Positions 37,610-48,618 of a DNA stretch of 64,000 nt are shown one piece after another. A model generated the notes under the pieces. It searched no databases, was not told the DNA's origin, and saw only the letters and a list, made by a program, of their open reading frames with translations. Positions within the stretch are counted from its first letter, which is position 1; each line of letters starts with the position of its first letter. Source of the stretch: Phymorhynchus buccinoides (lineage: Eukaryota; Mollusca; Gastropoda; Neogastropoda; Raphitomidae). Position numbers and translations under genes: made by a program. The stretch covers positions 39,147,742 through 39,211,741 of the forward strand of contig CM065690.1 of assembly GCA_017654935.2 (NCBI GenBank). Reading direction: 5' to 3'.

Positions 37610-38075
37610 CTCCTAGCATAACATCATCAGTCTAAAATCCTCTGAAGTCGGAGTGTGGCTACCCACGTGGTGGGGAAATAAAAAACAGTCACACACGGAG
37701 CGTTCTCATCCCTGGCTGGTGCATTTGTGCCATAGTGTTCAAGTGTTTCAGCTGTTGGGATGATCCCTGGAGTCTTTAAGTCAGGGTAAGACAACAAACA
37801 AACAAAGTAAAAGAAATTACTGACGGTACTGATAACTGGTTCTGTTGGACTAAAAAGATTACACACCCTTAAATATGCAATAAACCAACCATGCACACCG
37901 CCTTGGCTTAAGGCTCTCCCAAAGACGGAATGTGGCTGCCCACGTAGCGGGGTAATCAAAAACGGTCACACACATAATGTTGTCATCCGTAGCTGATGCA
38001 TTGTACCACAGTGTTCAAGTGCTTCTGCTGTTGGGATGATACCTGGAGTCTTTTAGCCATGGTAAGCCATCAACC
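37610..38075 (+). mobile_element. Two adjacent copies of a SINE-like dispersed repeat
   Basis: Two units (about 37650-37790 and 37925-38068) each contain cacgtggtgggg/cacgtagcgggg, aaaacagtcacacac/aaaacggtcacacac and gttgggatgat(c/a)cctggagtctt. The one fragment at 32.2 kb lacks the front half. Confidence 0.55.
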
Positions 38076-38079
38076 AACC

Positions 38080-39880
38080 ACCAATCATGCACACACTTTC
38101 TCACATAATTCAAAAACTGGAATAATTTCTCTTAACTGTTTTTTTTAATTTATTATAATGGACTAGAGAAAGTTACAAATATAAAAAGCAGCATAAACAA
38201 AATAAAGGTGATAAACGTTTACAGAAAACATTGATCTGCAAATCAAACTATGCATTCATGGAAAAAAAAAGTAATAAAATCTGTGCAAAAAAATTGCAAG
38301 CATTTGATTTCATTTGTGCTCTAAATATAGAAAATGTTGCATAATGGTTATAGTCACTAAATACAAATGTTGTGTGATTGTGTGTGAAAGTGTCCAGGTT
38401 ACCACACTGGTCGTGAAGAGGCCCAAATCCTTATGATTAGCATTGCTTGTTAATTTTCACAATACGGTTGCACCATTTATTTACCCAAACAATGTATTCC
38501 TTCTGCAAAATGTTCACAAAGAGAGAACATTTCCTGCAACGGTAAGAAGTAGAAAAAAGTTAGTGTGTGCAGAAACTTAGCTGGGCACAGCAGTATCATT
38601 TCAATATTAGCATACAATCTTTATTTATAGGCACCATCTCCTTTTAAAGTATAAATAAAAAAACGAATCTGTATAAAATGACATAAAACCAATGATTCTT
38701 CTTTGTTGTCGGTCGCTCAGACAGTTTCCTGTCAAATGAGCGCAGATGCAGAAATAGCTAGCCCCAGCATGTTCGCTTTCACCCAGAAACCAATAATTAC
38801 ATTCTTGTTGTAAATTTAACAAATCAATACCTCACTATCTTATCATAATAGTGATAATACTATATATACCGATCTTCAAGTAGCGCTAAAGAGGCCTGGA
38901 AGCGTGTGATATAAAACAATGTCCATATAATTTGCGTATATTAGCCCATAGGCTTAGTGTTGTAAACCGTTGCTATTAGAAACTTGACGTCACAGTTATT
39001 TATCTTGACAAATCAATACACTCGCATGCGACTATCTGCAGTACTCAAACCATATTTTCTTTATTTGCATCAAGTGATGTTTAGTAAAACAAAAAGCCCA
39101 AACATACTCCTAACCCTGTGCCTTAACCCGATAAATGCAAAAGGTTGTTTCTGATGAACATTTTAATGTGAATAGTAACTTTTAGTGAAATTGCAAATTA
39201 TAAAAATAGCGGCCAGTAACCTTAACTCAAGGTAGTGTCACTGCAAATAGCGCCAGACACCAAAACACGTCATCTTAGTCTTACGCAATCACTGAAATTA
39301 CGTCATCATTGAAAGTTCGTCATTTTAAAGTTCACTATGGCCTGTGATTGCAGTTAAAACGAATATGTCATTGTAAAGGCTATTTTTTTATACAGCAAAT
39401 TCCAGTAGGTTCATGTTTCGATTAATAATCAGTTTCCTTTCATAATGTATCAATGAGCAAGATCAAAATAGCTCACGACTTTCTAACTTGGAGAACTATA
39501 TTATTTGTGGATGAGTGGGATTTTCTTGCTACGGTGAAGTGGTTAGTATTATTTTAGATCTGCATGCATGGCCGTCTCGCTTCTTCGTGGCATGTTTGAT
39601 TATCATCTGAAAGAGGTAAAATATCGGTATATATCCGTTATTAGGATTTGTGAGTGAGATATTGCAAATCCCAATAACTGATATTGTTGCCACCCAGACA
39701 TCCCAATTTAACCAATTTAAAGTTCAATATTTTATGATCTAATACTCAATCTGCATCAGCACACTGGTCACTAGTTCTAACCCCTGATTGAAATATCAAT
39801 ACACTACTTGTGTCTGCATTCATTCGTTGAAATATTGATTGATTAATTTGATTATTCAATCTGCACCTCAAGTATCTGAC
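38080..39880. other. AT-rich non-coding sequence, no gene seen
   Basis: No frame above 70 codons is supported and no repeat structure is apparent. A block near 38690-38730 (attcttctttgttgtcggtc, gctcagacagtttcctgtca) is similar to one near 29480-29520 and may be another dispersed repeat. Confidence 0.35.
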
Positions 39881-39884
39881 GGAT

Positions 39885-40235
39885 CGCACAAAAATATGCC
39901 AATCTTTTGCTCACATGAGACAACTTGTGTACACAATAAATCATTTAATTTTCTTAAATGTAAAACAATTTTAATATTCATCAAAGATGCCAATCAGCCT
40001 AAAACTGACTCTCGTAAGCGGTCTTTGACCTTGTCTTTAAAACTGCTGGTTCTTGCCTAATTTGAAGTGTCTGCAAGGTCATCAAACTTGTGAATAAATC
40101 AAGACAACTGGCGTACACAATAAATCATTTCATTTTCTTAATTATGCAACTTCAACATTAATCAAATATGCCAATCAATATTAAAAACTGGCTCTCTTAT
40201 GCCATCTCTTTAGAAATGCTGGTTCTTGCCTGGTA
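39885..40235. repeat. Diverged tandem duplication, two units
   Basis: The first unit (about 39915-40060) and second (about 40105-40235) both contain acacaataaatcattt, attttctta, gccaatca, aaaactg(a/g)ctct and tgctggttcttgcct in the same order with many substitutions. It is an old duplication; a transposon sits just beyond the second unit. Confidence 0.7.
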
Positions 40236-40250
40236 AGTGCAATATATGTG

Positions 40251-40734
40251 CAGACCTGTTTACCATCCCAATTTTGCCGTAATTTTTACGGGGGGAAAGT
40301 CAAATTACGGCTACGAAAAAATAAATACGGGGGGAAAAATCCTAAATATAAAAAATAGCCACTACAGTTGCGTCGGTAAGCGAAGCTTTTGAAACGATGC
40401 GGTGAAAAGTCATTTCGCGCCATTTCCTTTTCTGTTCCAAAATGGCGTCCAAGCGAGTGCATTCCGAAGCTTCTGGTCGAAAATCAAAAGAAAAGACATC
40501 AAAAGTGGCACAGAAATTCCGGGAAAGTTACCTCAAAATTCCAGGAATACGTCGTTCAGCACTAGGTGACGAACATGTGTTCTGTGTCTACTGCTCGACG
40601 GACATTAGTATTGCACACTCAGGTCAGTACGATATCGACGTTCATTGGTCACGCGTTGGATTAGTTTTCTTTTCAAAATTATGTTTTTTTGTTTCAGAAA
40701 TTACAACTTTGCAAAATAGGGGTAAACAGGTCTG
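40251..40734 (+). mobile_element. Short DNA transposon with zinc-finger-like exon
   Basis: Termini are inverted CAGACCTGTTTACC repeats: cagacctgtttacc at the left, ggtaaacaggtctg at the right. The element is flanked by a 6-bp direct repeat tatgtg (40245-40250 and 40735-40740). Inside is an open frame from 40442 (MASKRVHSEASGRKSKEK...). It continues KFRESYLKIPGIRR and GDEHVFCVYCSTD..IAHSG, a CxxC...H zinc-binding pattern as in the BED-like or hAT-like fingers at the front of transposase genes. A donor (TCAG|gtcagt near 40622) follows, so the frame beyond it is probably intron. Only this first exon is present, so the element is non-autonomous. Superfamily unassigned; a 6-bp target duplication is uncommon and should narrow the choice. 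Confidence 0.8.
40442..40622 (+). CDS. Zinc-finger-like first exon inside the transposon
   Basis: About 60 codons from ATG to a GT donor. A basic start (SKRVHSEASGRKSKEKTSK) leads into KFRESYLKIPG and the finger GDEHVFCVYCSTD..IAH. The equivalent frame in the element at 56174-56618 (minus) reads [18 protein letters not shown] and [18 protein letters not shown]. The two share the KF..xYLKxPGI..S.LGDEH..C.YC..D..I.H framework while differing elsewhere, the pattern of a conserved DNA-binding exon. The role is presumed transposon end recognition or nuclear targeting. It cannot make a complete protein alone. Confidence 0.6.
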
Positions 40735-40740
40735 TATGTG

Positions 40741-42395
40741 TGAATAAATGAACTCCAAAAGCAGTTGCGGTACATCCTATACTTATGAAGAAAACATTTA
40801 AACGTAAAAAAACACATAATTAGCAGCAGTTGAGGTAAGCATGCAATCTCAAAACTGGTAAAGCATGGCAAATTTTTCCTTTTGTACAGTATATAACATC
40901 TGTAAATACCATTTAACAAGAGTACTACAATGCATATTCTGTTGCTAGTGGGTACTTTGCACTAACAATAATAAAGAACATGAAAAAAATCTAACCACAT
41001 GTCTATCAGCAAGAAAAAAAGGTAAAATTTGATGTTCCACAAATAGTGATAACACCACTGAGCTAAAAGTTTAATTAGTCTACTTTTTAAAAAAAAAAGC
41101 AGTTAAAAATATATTGTAGTGGAAAGAAAATGCAGATATAATCATTAAAAGTATATACATACTTTTTTTTTCTAAATTCAAAATACAACACTAATAGGAT
41201 ATAACTATATGTTACACACACATCATGTACTCGCATGCACACACACTTACATTAAAAAGGGAATGGAAATGGTTTTGTCACGCAAAAATCACAGTGAATA
41301 TTATTAAAAAGGAGGGGTTAGAGAAAAAGGACATAAACATCAATATTTTCAAAAAGGTAAAATTAGTTCCTATACAGGAAACAAGAATAAATTCCAAGTG
41401 AATAATAAGCAACTTATTCAGTTATCACATACTATTCTATTAAAACAACAGCAAAACGCAGGAGATCACACATGCAGAATAAGAATATAGCAAAGGAAAA
41501 AATATGGTTTAATCACTTTGAGCATGTATATACAGGTCCTATTTTCCCAAATGAACACAGTACGAGTGGGATCAACTTTCTTGAAGCCCACTTCTCTTTA
41601 ACAGTAACAAAGTTAGCTCTCCAACATGTTTTGGCCACAGGGACACACATAAACAGACAAGCTCCTTTCAATGGCAGACAAGTGACCTCACACAGCCTAC
41701 AACCATATCCTTCAGAAATCTCATTTGTGTACAAGATGTATATCTCGATACACAAGATGACACGACAGAACTGCAAGCAGAAGCCTAGAACAAATGACAG
41801 TCCATGGACCACATACAACAGACTACTGTAACAGCACAACAGTTTCTAGACAATATAAACAAGCAAAACTATCAGGACATCGGATCACAGGACAGCTTTC
41901 TTAGAAGATAAGACAGTATCAGCTGTAGACATTCCTTGCATTTTTATTGGTTGTCCAACCAATCTTCCAATCCTTTTTACTTTATTGCTGACAGAAAGGT
42001 CAGCTAAAAGTGCTTTATTATGCTGCAACATACCCGGTACATTTGAATGTACACATCAACAACAACAAACAAGTTCAAAAGATTACAAAAAACCCAGGTT
42101 TGCATCATAATGAAGATGCCATTACAATGTGTTTTATAAAAGAAAACACTTTTGGAAACGGGGTTATGACACGAAATGTAAAAAATTAGGGTAAGATGTT
42201 CATTGGTATCAAATAAAAGGGGGGAAAATAGGGAGGGGAGAGATAAATCTTACAACAGAACAGCCCAGATTATAAAATGGGTTATATTGAATGAAAGAGA
42301 AACCAGGGTAATGAGCTGGGCAATATCAAATAACAATAAGAAAGAAGTCGAGGTTGTGAGCACACTGGGATTATGTGCCAAGTTATACTGAAACG
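40741..42395. other. Non-coding stretch, possibly GluN1 3' flank
   Basis: AT-rich, with long A or T runs. A 119-codon frame at 41472-41831 (plus) overlaps an open frame on the other strand, has no recognisable domain, and is not accepted as a gene. Confidence 0.4.
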
Positions 42396-42479
42396 TAAAG
42401 AAGTTGTGGTTGAGGGGATGACAAAATATGGACTATACTAAGAAGGCAAGGGGAGGGGCTGTATTAAATTATAGAAAAG

Positions 42480-43751
42480 CTGAGGGCTTTGGGGATATTC
42501 TAAATGACAGAGAAGTCAAAAACTGTAGTGGGATGAGATGACATTAAATTAACTAATGGGCTATTCTAAATGATGGAGAAGTCAGCACTGAGTTAAGGTG
42601 AGAGAGGGGCTATATCTAATGACAAAAAGTAACCAGACATTGGAGTTATTCTAAATGATGGAGAAGTCAGCACTGAGTTAAGGTGAGAGAGGGGCTATAT
42701 CTAAGTGACTGAGTTAAAAAGTAACCAAAAAAGAACATTGGAGTTATTCTAAATGATGGAGAAGTCAGCACTGAGTTAAGGTGAGAGAGGGGCTATATCT
42801 AATGACAAAAAGTAACCAGACATTGGAGTTATTCTAAATGATGGAGAAGTCAGGGCTGAGTTAAGGTGAGAGAGGGGGGCTATATCTAATGACAAAAAAG
42901 AACCAGACATTGGAGTTATTCTAAATGATGGAGAAGTCAGGGTTGTGGGCAGAAGGAGGGGCTGTATTAAAGAACAGAAAAAAATCAAGATTGGAGTTAT
43001 TGTAAAATAAATGAGAAATCAAAATTGTAGTGGGAAGAGATGGCGCTTAAATCAAATGACAGAATAAAAATCAGGGCTTGGGGGTTATTCTAAATGACAG
43101 GTAAGTCAGGGCTATGGGCACAGGGAGGGGATACATTAAAATAACAAAAAAGTCTAGGCTCAAAGTTAATCTAGATGACGGAGAAGTCAGGGTTGTGGGC
43201 ACGGGGAGGGGATACATTAAAATAACAGAAAAAAGTCTAGGCTCAAAGTTAATCTAGATGACGGAGAAGTCGGGGCTATGGGCACAGGGAGGGGATACAT
43301 TAAAAGAACAGAAAAAAGTCTGGGCTCAAAGCTAACCTAGATGACGGAGAAGTCAGGGTTGTGGGCACAGGGAGGGGATACATTAAAAGAACAGAAAAAA
43401 GTCTGGGCTCAAAGCTAACCTAGATGACGGAGAAGTCAGGGTTGTGGGCACAGGGAGGGGATACATTAAAAGAACAGAAAAAAGTCTGGGCTCAAAGCTA
43501 ACCTAGATGACGGAGAAGTCGGGATTATGGGCACAGGGAGGGGATACATTAAAAGAACAGAAAAAAGTCTGGGCTCAAAGGTAATCTAGATGACGGAGAA
43601 GTCGGGATTATGGGCACAGGGAGGGGATACATTAAAAGAACAGAAAAAAGTCTGGGCTCAAAGGTAATCTAGATGACGGAGAAGTCGGGATTATGGGCAC
43701 AGGGAGGGGATACATTAAAAGAACAGAAAAAAGTCTGGGCTCAAAGCTAAC
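42480..43751 (-). repeat. About 84-bp array seeded by the GluN1 coding end
   Basis: On the plus strand the unit reads ctagatgacggagaagtc, gggattatgggcacaggga, ggggatacattaaaagaac, agaaaaaagtctgggctcaa. Its first block is the reverse complement of the gene's last codons and stop (plus-strand ctagatgacagagaagtc at 43752). Units nearest the stop (43168-43751) are nearly identical. Units farther away (42490-43090) drift to ctaaatgatggagaagtca with extra insertions (gagttaaggtgagagaggg). The array lies immediately 3' of the stop, so it would form most of the 3' UTR or proximal 3' flank. Confidence 0.9.
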
Positions 43752-44099
43752 CTAGATGACAGAGAAGTCGGGATTATGGGCAGGGTTATGCCAAGTGACG
43801 GTGCGGCCAGAGCGCACACTGCTGTGGGTCGGGGTGTACTGGGTGGGGCTTTCGCGATGATGGGCGGCGGCGGCAGCAGCGAAGGGGGTGGGGCTTCCCC
43901 GGGTGGGTGGGGGAGGGAAGTGGGCAGGGCCGAGAGCGTTGCTGCCGGTGGCTTCCACGAGGGACGGGCGGCGATAGGGGCGGGCGGGCATGTTGTTGCC
44001 CTCGGCGACAGCCTCCTGGTGCTTGTTCTGCAGAGCGTTGCTGGCTCGCTGCTGCTCCTCGCGCTGCTTCTGCAGGGTCTGTCGCAGGGTGCGCCGCTT
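43752..44099 (-). CDS. Nmdar1: GluN1 last exon: cytoplasmic C-tail and stop
   Basis: Acceptor ttgctcag|AAGCGG, then 115 codons and TAG (43752-43754). The tail starts with a basic, probably helical stretch ([20 protein letters not shown]), which continues the membrane-proximal C0 segment. It then becomes low-complexity, with [10 protein letters not shown] and an alanine run before HHRES. It ends HNPDFSVI. The final S-V-I fits a class I PDZ ligand (S/T-x-hydrophobic), as in scaffold-binding receptor tails; that is inference. The join to the M4 exon is in phase 0 (WRGNIE then KRRTLR). It is much more GC-rich than its surroundings. In contig 1 only its first 65-70 bases survive, mirrored. Confidence 0.9.
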   Translation of the reverse strand, partial: KRRTLRQTLQKQREEQQRASNALQNKHQEAVAEGNNMPARPYRRPSLVEATGSNALGPAHFPPPPTRGSPTPFAAAAAAHHRESPTQYTPTHSSVRSGRTVTWHNPAHNPDFSVI

Positions 44100-47000
44100 C
44101 TGAGCAACACAACACAGCGAAACTGGAGGTTAACTTACAGCTTAGTCAGGAAATCTACTGAGCTTCTGATACAGTAATAGACATATATTCAGCATCTGCT
44201 ATGGTAAAAGATACTGCATTTTAGGGATTATAAGGCGATACTTTTTTTCCCAGAAAGGGACCCCTGTGCCTTTTAATATAACAAATAGTATAGTCACAAA
44301 CTGTTACAACAAAATCAAAATTTTATGTAAAATTTGGAGGGTGCGCCTTGTAATGTGATGCACCTTACAATCCATAAAAACGGTAGCAATCAAGGTTTTA
44401 GGAGTGCAAGAATATGTCAATGGAGTTTCTGGTACTTTGGGAAATATGTCAATTGAGTTATGGTACTATGGATAAAACATTGATTGATTTACACTTATGT
44501 TCTTCATACATTAAAGTGATCATCTCAAGATAGCATATCAAGACTATAGAAAGAGACAACCAGTTTAAAATTACCCCCCACACACAAAAATTAGATACGA
44601 AAGAGGCAGGAGACAGAGGTCATTTTAAATTATATCTTTTATGTCTTCAACAATATATATACTTACACATGCCCCCACGCACAGAGGATTACTACACATG
44701 CACCCACATACAACTGGTTTTTTCTTTCTATTTTTCAGCTGTAACATCAAGGATTTCTACACAAACCAGGAGATCCCAAAAGATACTGAAGGCAAAACCC
44801 CTTTCCCTGTGAAAAGAAACCCCAAAGAAAATAAAAGTCCACACAACAACCCACCATGCTTATTTAAAACATAATAACTTCTGCTATAATTGGGCAGATT
44901 CATAAACATATACAGCTGTGAGAGAAGATCATTTCAATACTCCTACACTGTAACAATTCACACACACACGCACGCACGCACGCACACACACAGTTACTGT
45001 CAAACACAGACTTCCAGCCATCAGTTTAGTTGGTTTGGGTGAATTTTAATCCAAGTCTTTAGCAATATGAGGACAATAATTAAAGGCAGCTAAAGTTTGA
45101 CTTGGAAAAGAAGCAATCATAACAGACAAGATAAATTATGTTATTTAATTGTACACATATCTTCTTGTGTGAATGACATCAATGACATCCTTTCAAAATA
45201 TGTTCAGAAAAGTTCATTTTAGAAACAAATTAATGCATGTAAAGTGAAAGGTAATGGAAAATATACTGGTAGATTTTTTAAAGTTAAGGGTCTGTTCAGA
45301 AATCAAAATGGTGAATAACCTTATAATTAAAAGAGCATCACATTCTTTTACATTATTCACTTTCACAATTAGTCTTCTTGTTTTCGTGATCTTGTTTTGA
45401 TTAAGTGTATGTTTCCTCTTATGTGTGTGTTATTTTTCTATTAAGTTTCCTAAGTGCAGAAAGTAAAAGAACCAACCACTTTCTTTTACCCCATTCATCA
45501 TGCATTAGTTTTACCCACAATTATGAGAACACAAAACAGTGGAAAGGACTATTAGTTGGTATTACTCCAGTACTTTCTATACCACCCTCGTATTGCATGT
45601 CAAAGAAAAGGTGAGACTAATGGATATGTTATAACAAGTTAAGCACTACAATACATCAGTCTTAGAGCATTTGAATAACACACTCATTAAATCAAACTGT
45701 TGTGGTTGAAGGACCAATAATTGGCAGGTGTTAGTATGCTCAGATTGACAAGTGACGGACTGGTATCAGTTTGCACTAACTAGTGAACGGTGTCAGTGCC
45801 AAGCCAAACTGATGAATGGCTTTAGTGTGTTAAGAAAATGGAGTGATCAATCAGAGGTGGCAACCTCTTCCCCATGCACCAGATAAACCCATCACACCAT
45901 GTCACAGGCAGGCAGGCAGGCAGGTTGGCAGGCAGTGAAACAAAACCGCTGTCCACCCAACAGTTCACATACCATATTTTGGGGATTAGTCTTTCAATAC
46001 TGCGGGCATTTGTATTCTCAAGATCTGGGCCTTATCATTGTGATATCTTAGAAGTCCTTCTAAAGTAGCAGGGTTTTATAGGACTTTAGAAGGACTTCTA
46101 CAATATCATGATAAAAGTCTCATACTATCTCAATGTGAATATAGGCCCTGATCTTTCCAGACTGGTTTACAGCTGACTGTGAAAGCCATAATTTCAGCAG
46201 TGAAGGAAAAATATCCTGAAATGCACAGGTGCTTCTACAAAATCCTGGGAAACCTGAAAAGCAGGGGTCCAGGGGCCACCTAGTCACCTAGTCCCTGGCG
46301 GGGTACAGGGGCAGCATCACTGTTGGGGGGAGGGGGGGTAGAGAGAGGGGGGGGGGGGGGGAGCATTGTCCCCCTGAAGCTGAAACGTTTTTTAAAAATG
46401 GGTTTGACTGGGTCTCCTTGAAGCACAGTACTAAGCTATGGCATGACATGGGCAGAGACAAGTGCTAGGGACAAAATATGCGAAGGTGAAAAGGGGAAGT
46501 TGCTCCTTAATTTTTTTAACAACCTAAAAAATTAAGGCAGAAGCCACTGCAAAACAAAAGAAAGAAAAAAAAGAGCTGAATGCAGGCACATAGCCTGAAG
46601 AGAAGCACCCATGCAAATGCAGTGACGCAACTAATCCCCAAAATGCAGTGAGTTTATTCATTCCCAGGGTTAGGTGTTATGAATCAGTCCAGTATATCAT
46701 TCCAAGGTGGAGGACATTACCGCTTAGATTCGGGCAGCTAAATCTTCAGGTTGTTCCCTCAAAGTTTGCAGATACTGCCACGTTTCACGCAGCTTTTTAC
46801 GCTTCTGAAAAACGCGGGGTGCAAAGAAACAACAACAGCTACATCATCACATCACCAACAGAATACAGCCAGCACAAAGTTAAAAAATATGAACATTTAT
46901 AAATAAAAAGATGATAACAAAAGCTAAAGAAATAACAACGCAAAGCATAAACACAAGACAAAATTATGTTATTTAGAGACCACATGGATTTGTTTTTAAA

Positions 47001-48568
47001 ATAAAGCTAAACTTCACTTGTAAATAAGATTAAAAAAATAAAGCTAAGCTTCACTTGTAAGCTAAGACACAATATAAGTTGAGTTGACAGATAAGTTGTA
47101 TTCCTCAGAATTTTGCAATACTAGTACCTTACACATGAAATTCTTTCAATCATACACAAAATACTAAAAACCAAAAGTTGCAACATTTCCTCTACATTCA
47201 AAGGTTAATATTTGCAGTCAATTATAAATTAAAAGACTTCCGCTGAAAGAAATATTAAAACTGAAACTTTTCCTTGAGCCACATCAGAACACACTGACCT
47301 CAAATATGGTTTAAATATATGATGGACGGATGTGTCCATTGAACAATTGTTACTTGAAATTCACTAAATAGACCCCATAGTGTTCATGTTGTTTTTCTTT
47401 TCTTTCATAATTCCAGTGTACCTATCATATTTGCGCAGCCAATACTATGTGATTTAGACGGTTTGAGCACCTAGTATATGCTCTAAGCTTGTTGTGCTCT
47501 ACAATCTCTTTGTTAATGCTGCTTTGTCATACGATTGTTTACAAATAAAATTTGGGAGATTAATTTAATTTTTAATTAATTTAATGAATGAATGAATTCA
47601 TAGTCCAGAAATGACAGCACATTAACCCTTTCACCACCAAAGTCGCATTTTAGCACCACAGTGACTTAACACCTATGTCACTAAAAGGCATCAAATTAGG
47701 GTCTATTATCCAAAGACCCTATTGTCTTAGTTTTAGGAAGTAAAGATAGACCGTATTTTATATATGTCACAGAAGAATTCCCAATACTGCAGATGGATTT
47801 TGATCTCTACCCAGGTACATTTAATGGAACATTTTGGCTGAAATATGGCTGGCGGTGAAGGGGTTAAACAAAAAACGTTCTAGGCAATACACTGAAACCA
47901 AGAAAAACAACAAATACACAATGTTTTATCATGAAAACACCAAAAAGCAACAACAAAACGTCATAAAATGGACACCAATTACCCAAACCAGCAGCAGTTT
48001 ACCTTTATACATATCATATGAAAACACCAAAAAGCAACAACAAAACGTCATAAAATGGACACCAATTACCCAAACCAGCAGCAGTTTACCTTTATACATA
48101 TCATATTTTCATAGAAAACATTTTAAACTAAAAGATGTCTCTCAGGCAATTTTAACCCTACATGAGTACCATCAATTTCTTTGTACTTCTCCACCATCAT
48201 CACCACCACTCATTCACCACCACAACCACCACCACAACAACTCTCTTTTACACACACATTATTTTTCATTCTGACACACATTCACATACTGTTACCCTTG
48301 TATTCACACACACACCACAGTACACTAATTCCCCTCATTCTAGCTCCTTTCAGTTTTCCACAGAGAGCTGTCTGTTTCAAGTTATTTCTTTTAACAGAGG
48401 CAAATATTCTTATCATTGATTTTGGTTAGGGATAGGAAAAGACCTTACAAGTGGTATGCCACCATAAAACAATGTAAGCCTAATGGATAAAACACTTTAA
48501 ATTGGTTTATGCTGGTGACGAGTGTTAACAAAAGGCATGAACTGAAAGGAGCTGAGAAAAGCTACTGT

Positions 48569-48618
<50 letters not shown>

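Noticed and set aside
41472..41831. 119-codon plus-strand frame
   Set aside because: A comparable frame is open on the opposite strand, the composition is AT-rich, and no motif is recognised.
44641..44874. 77-codon frame starting [10 protein letters not shown], seen three times
   Set aside because: It repeats only because the intron is present three times in the window. It has no homologous domain and intron-like composition.
46648..46902. 84-codon frame starting [10 protein letters not shown]
   Set aside because: Same reason: it is inside the GluN1 intron copies, without domain or splice support.
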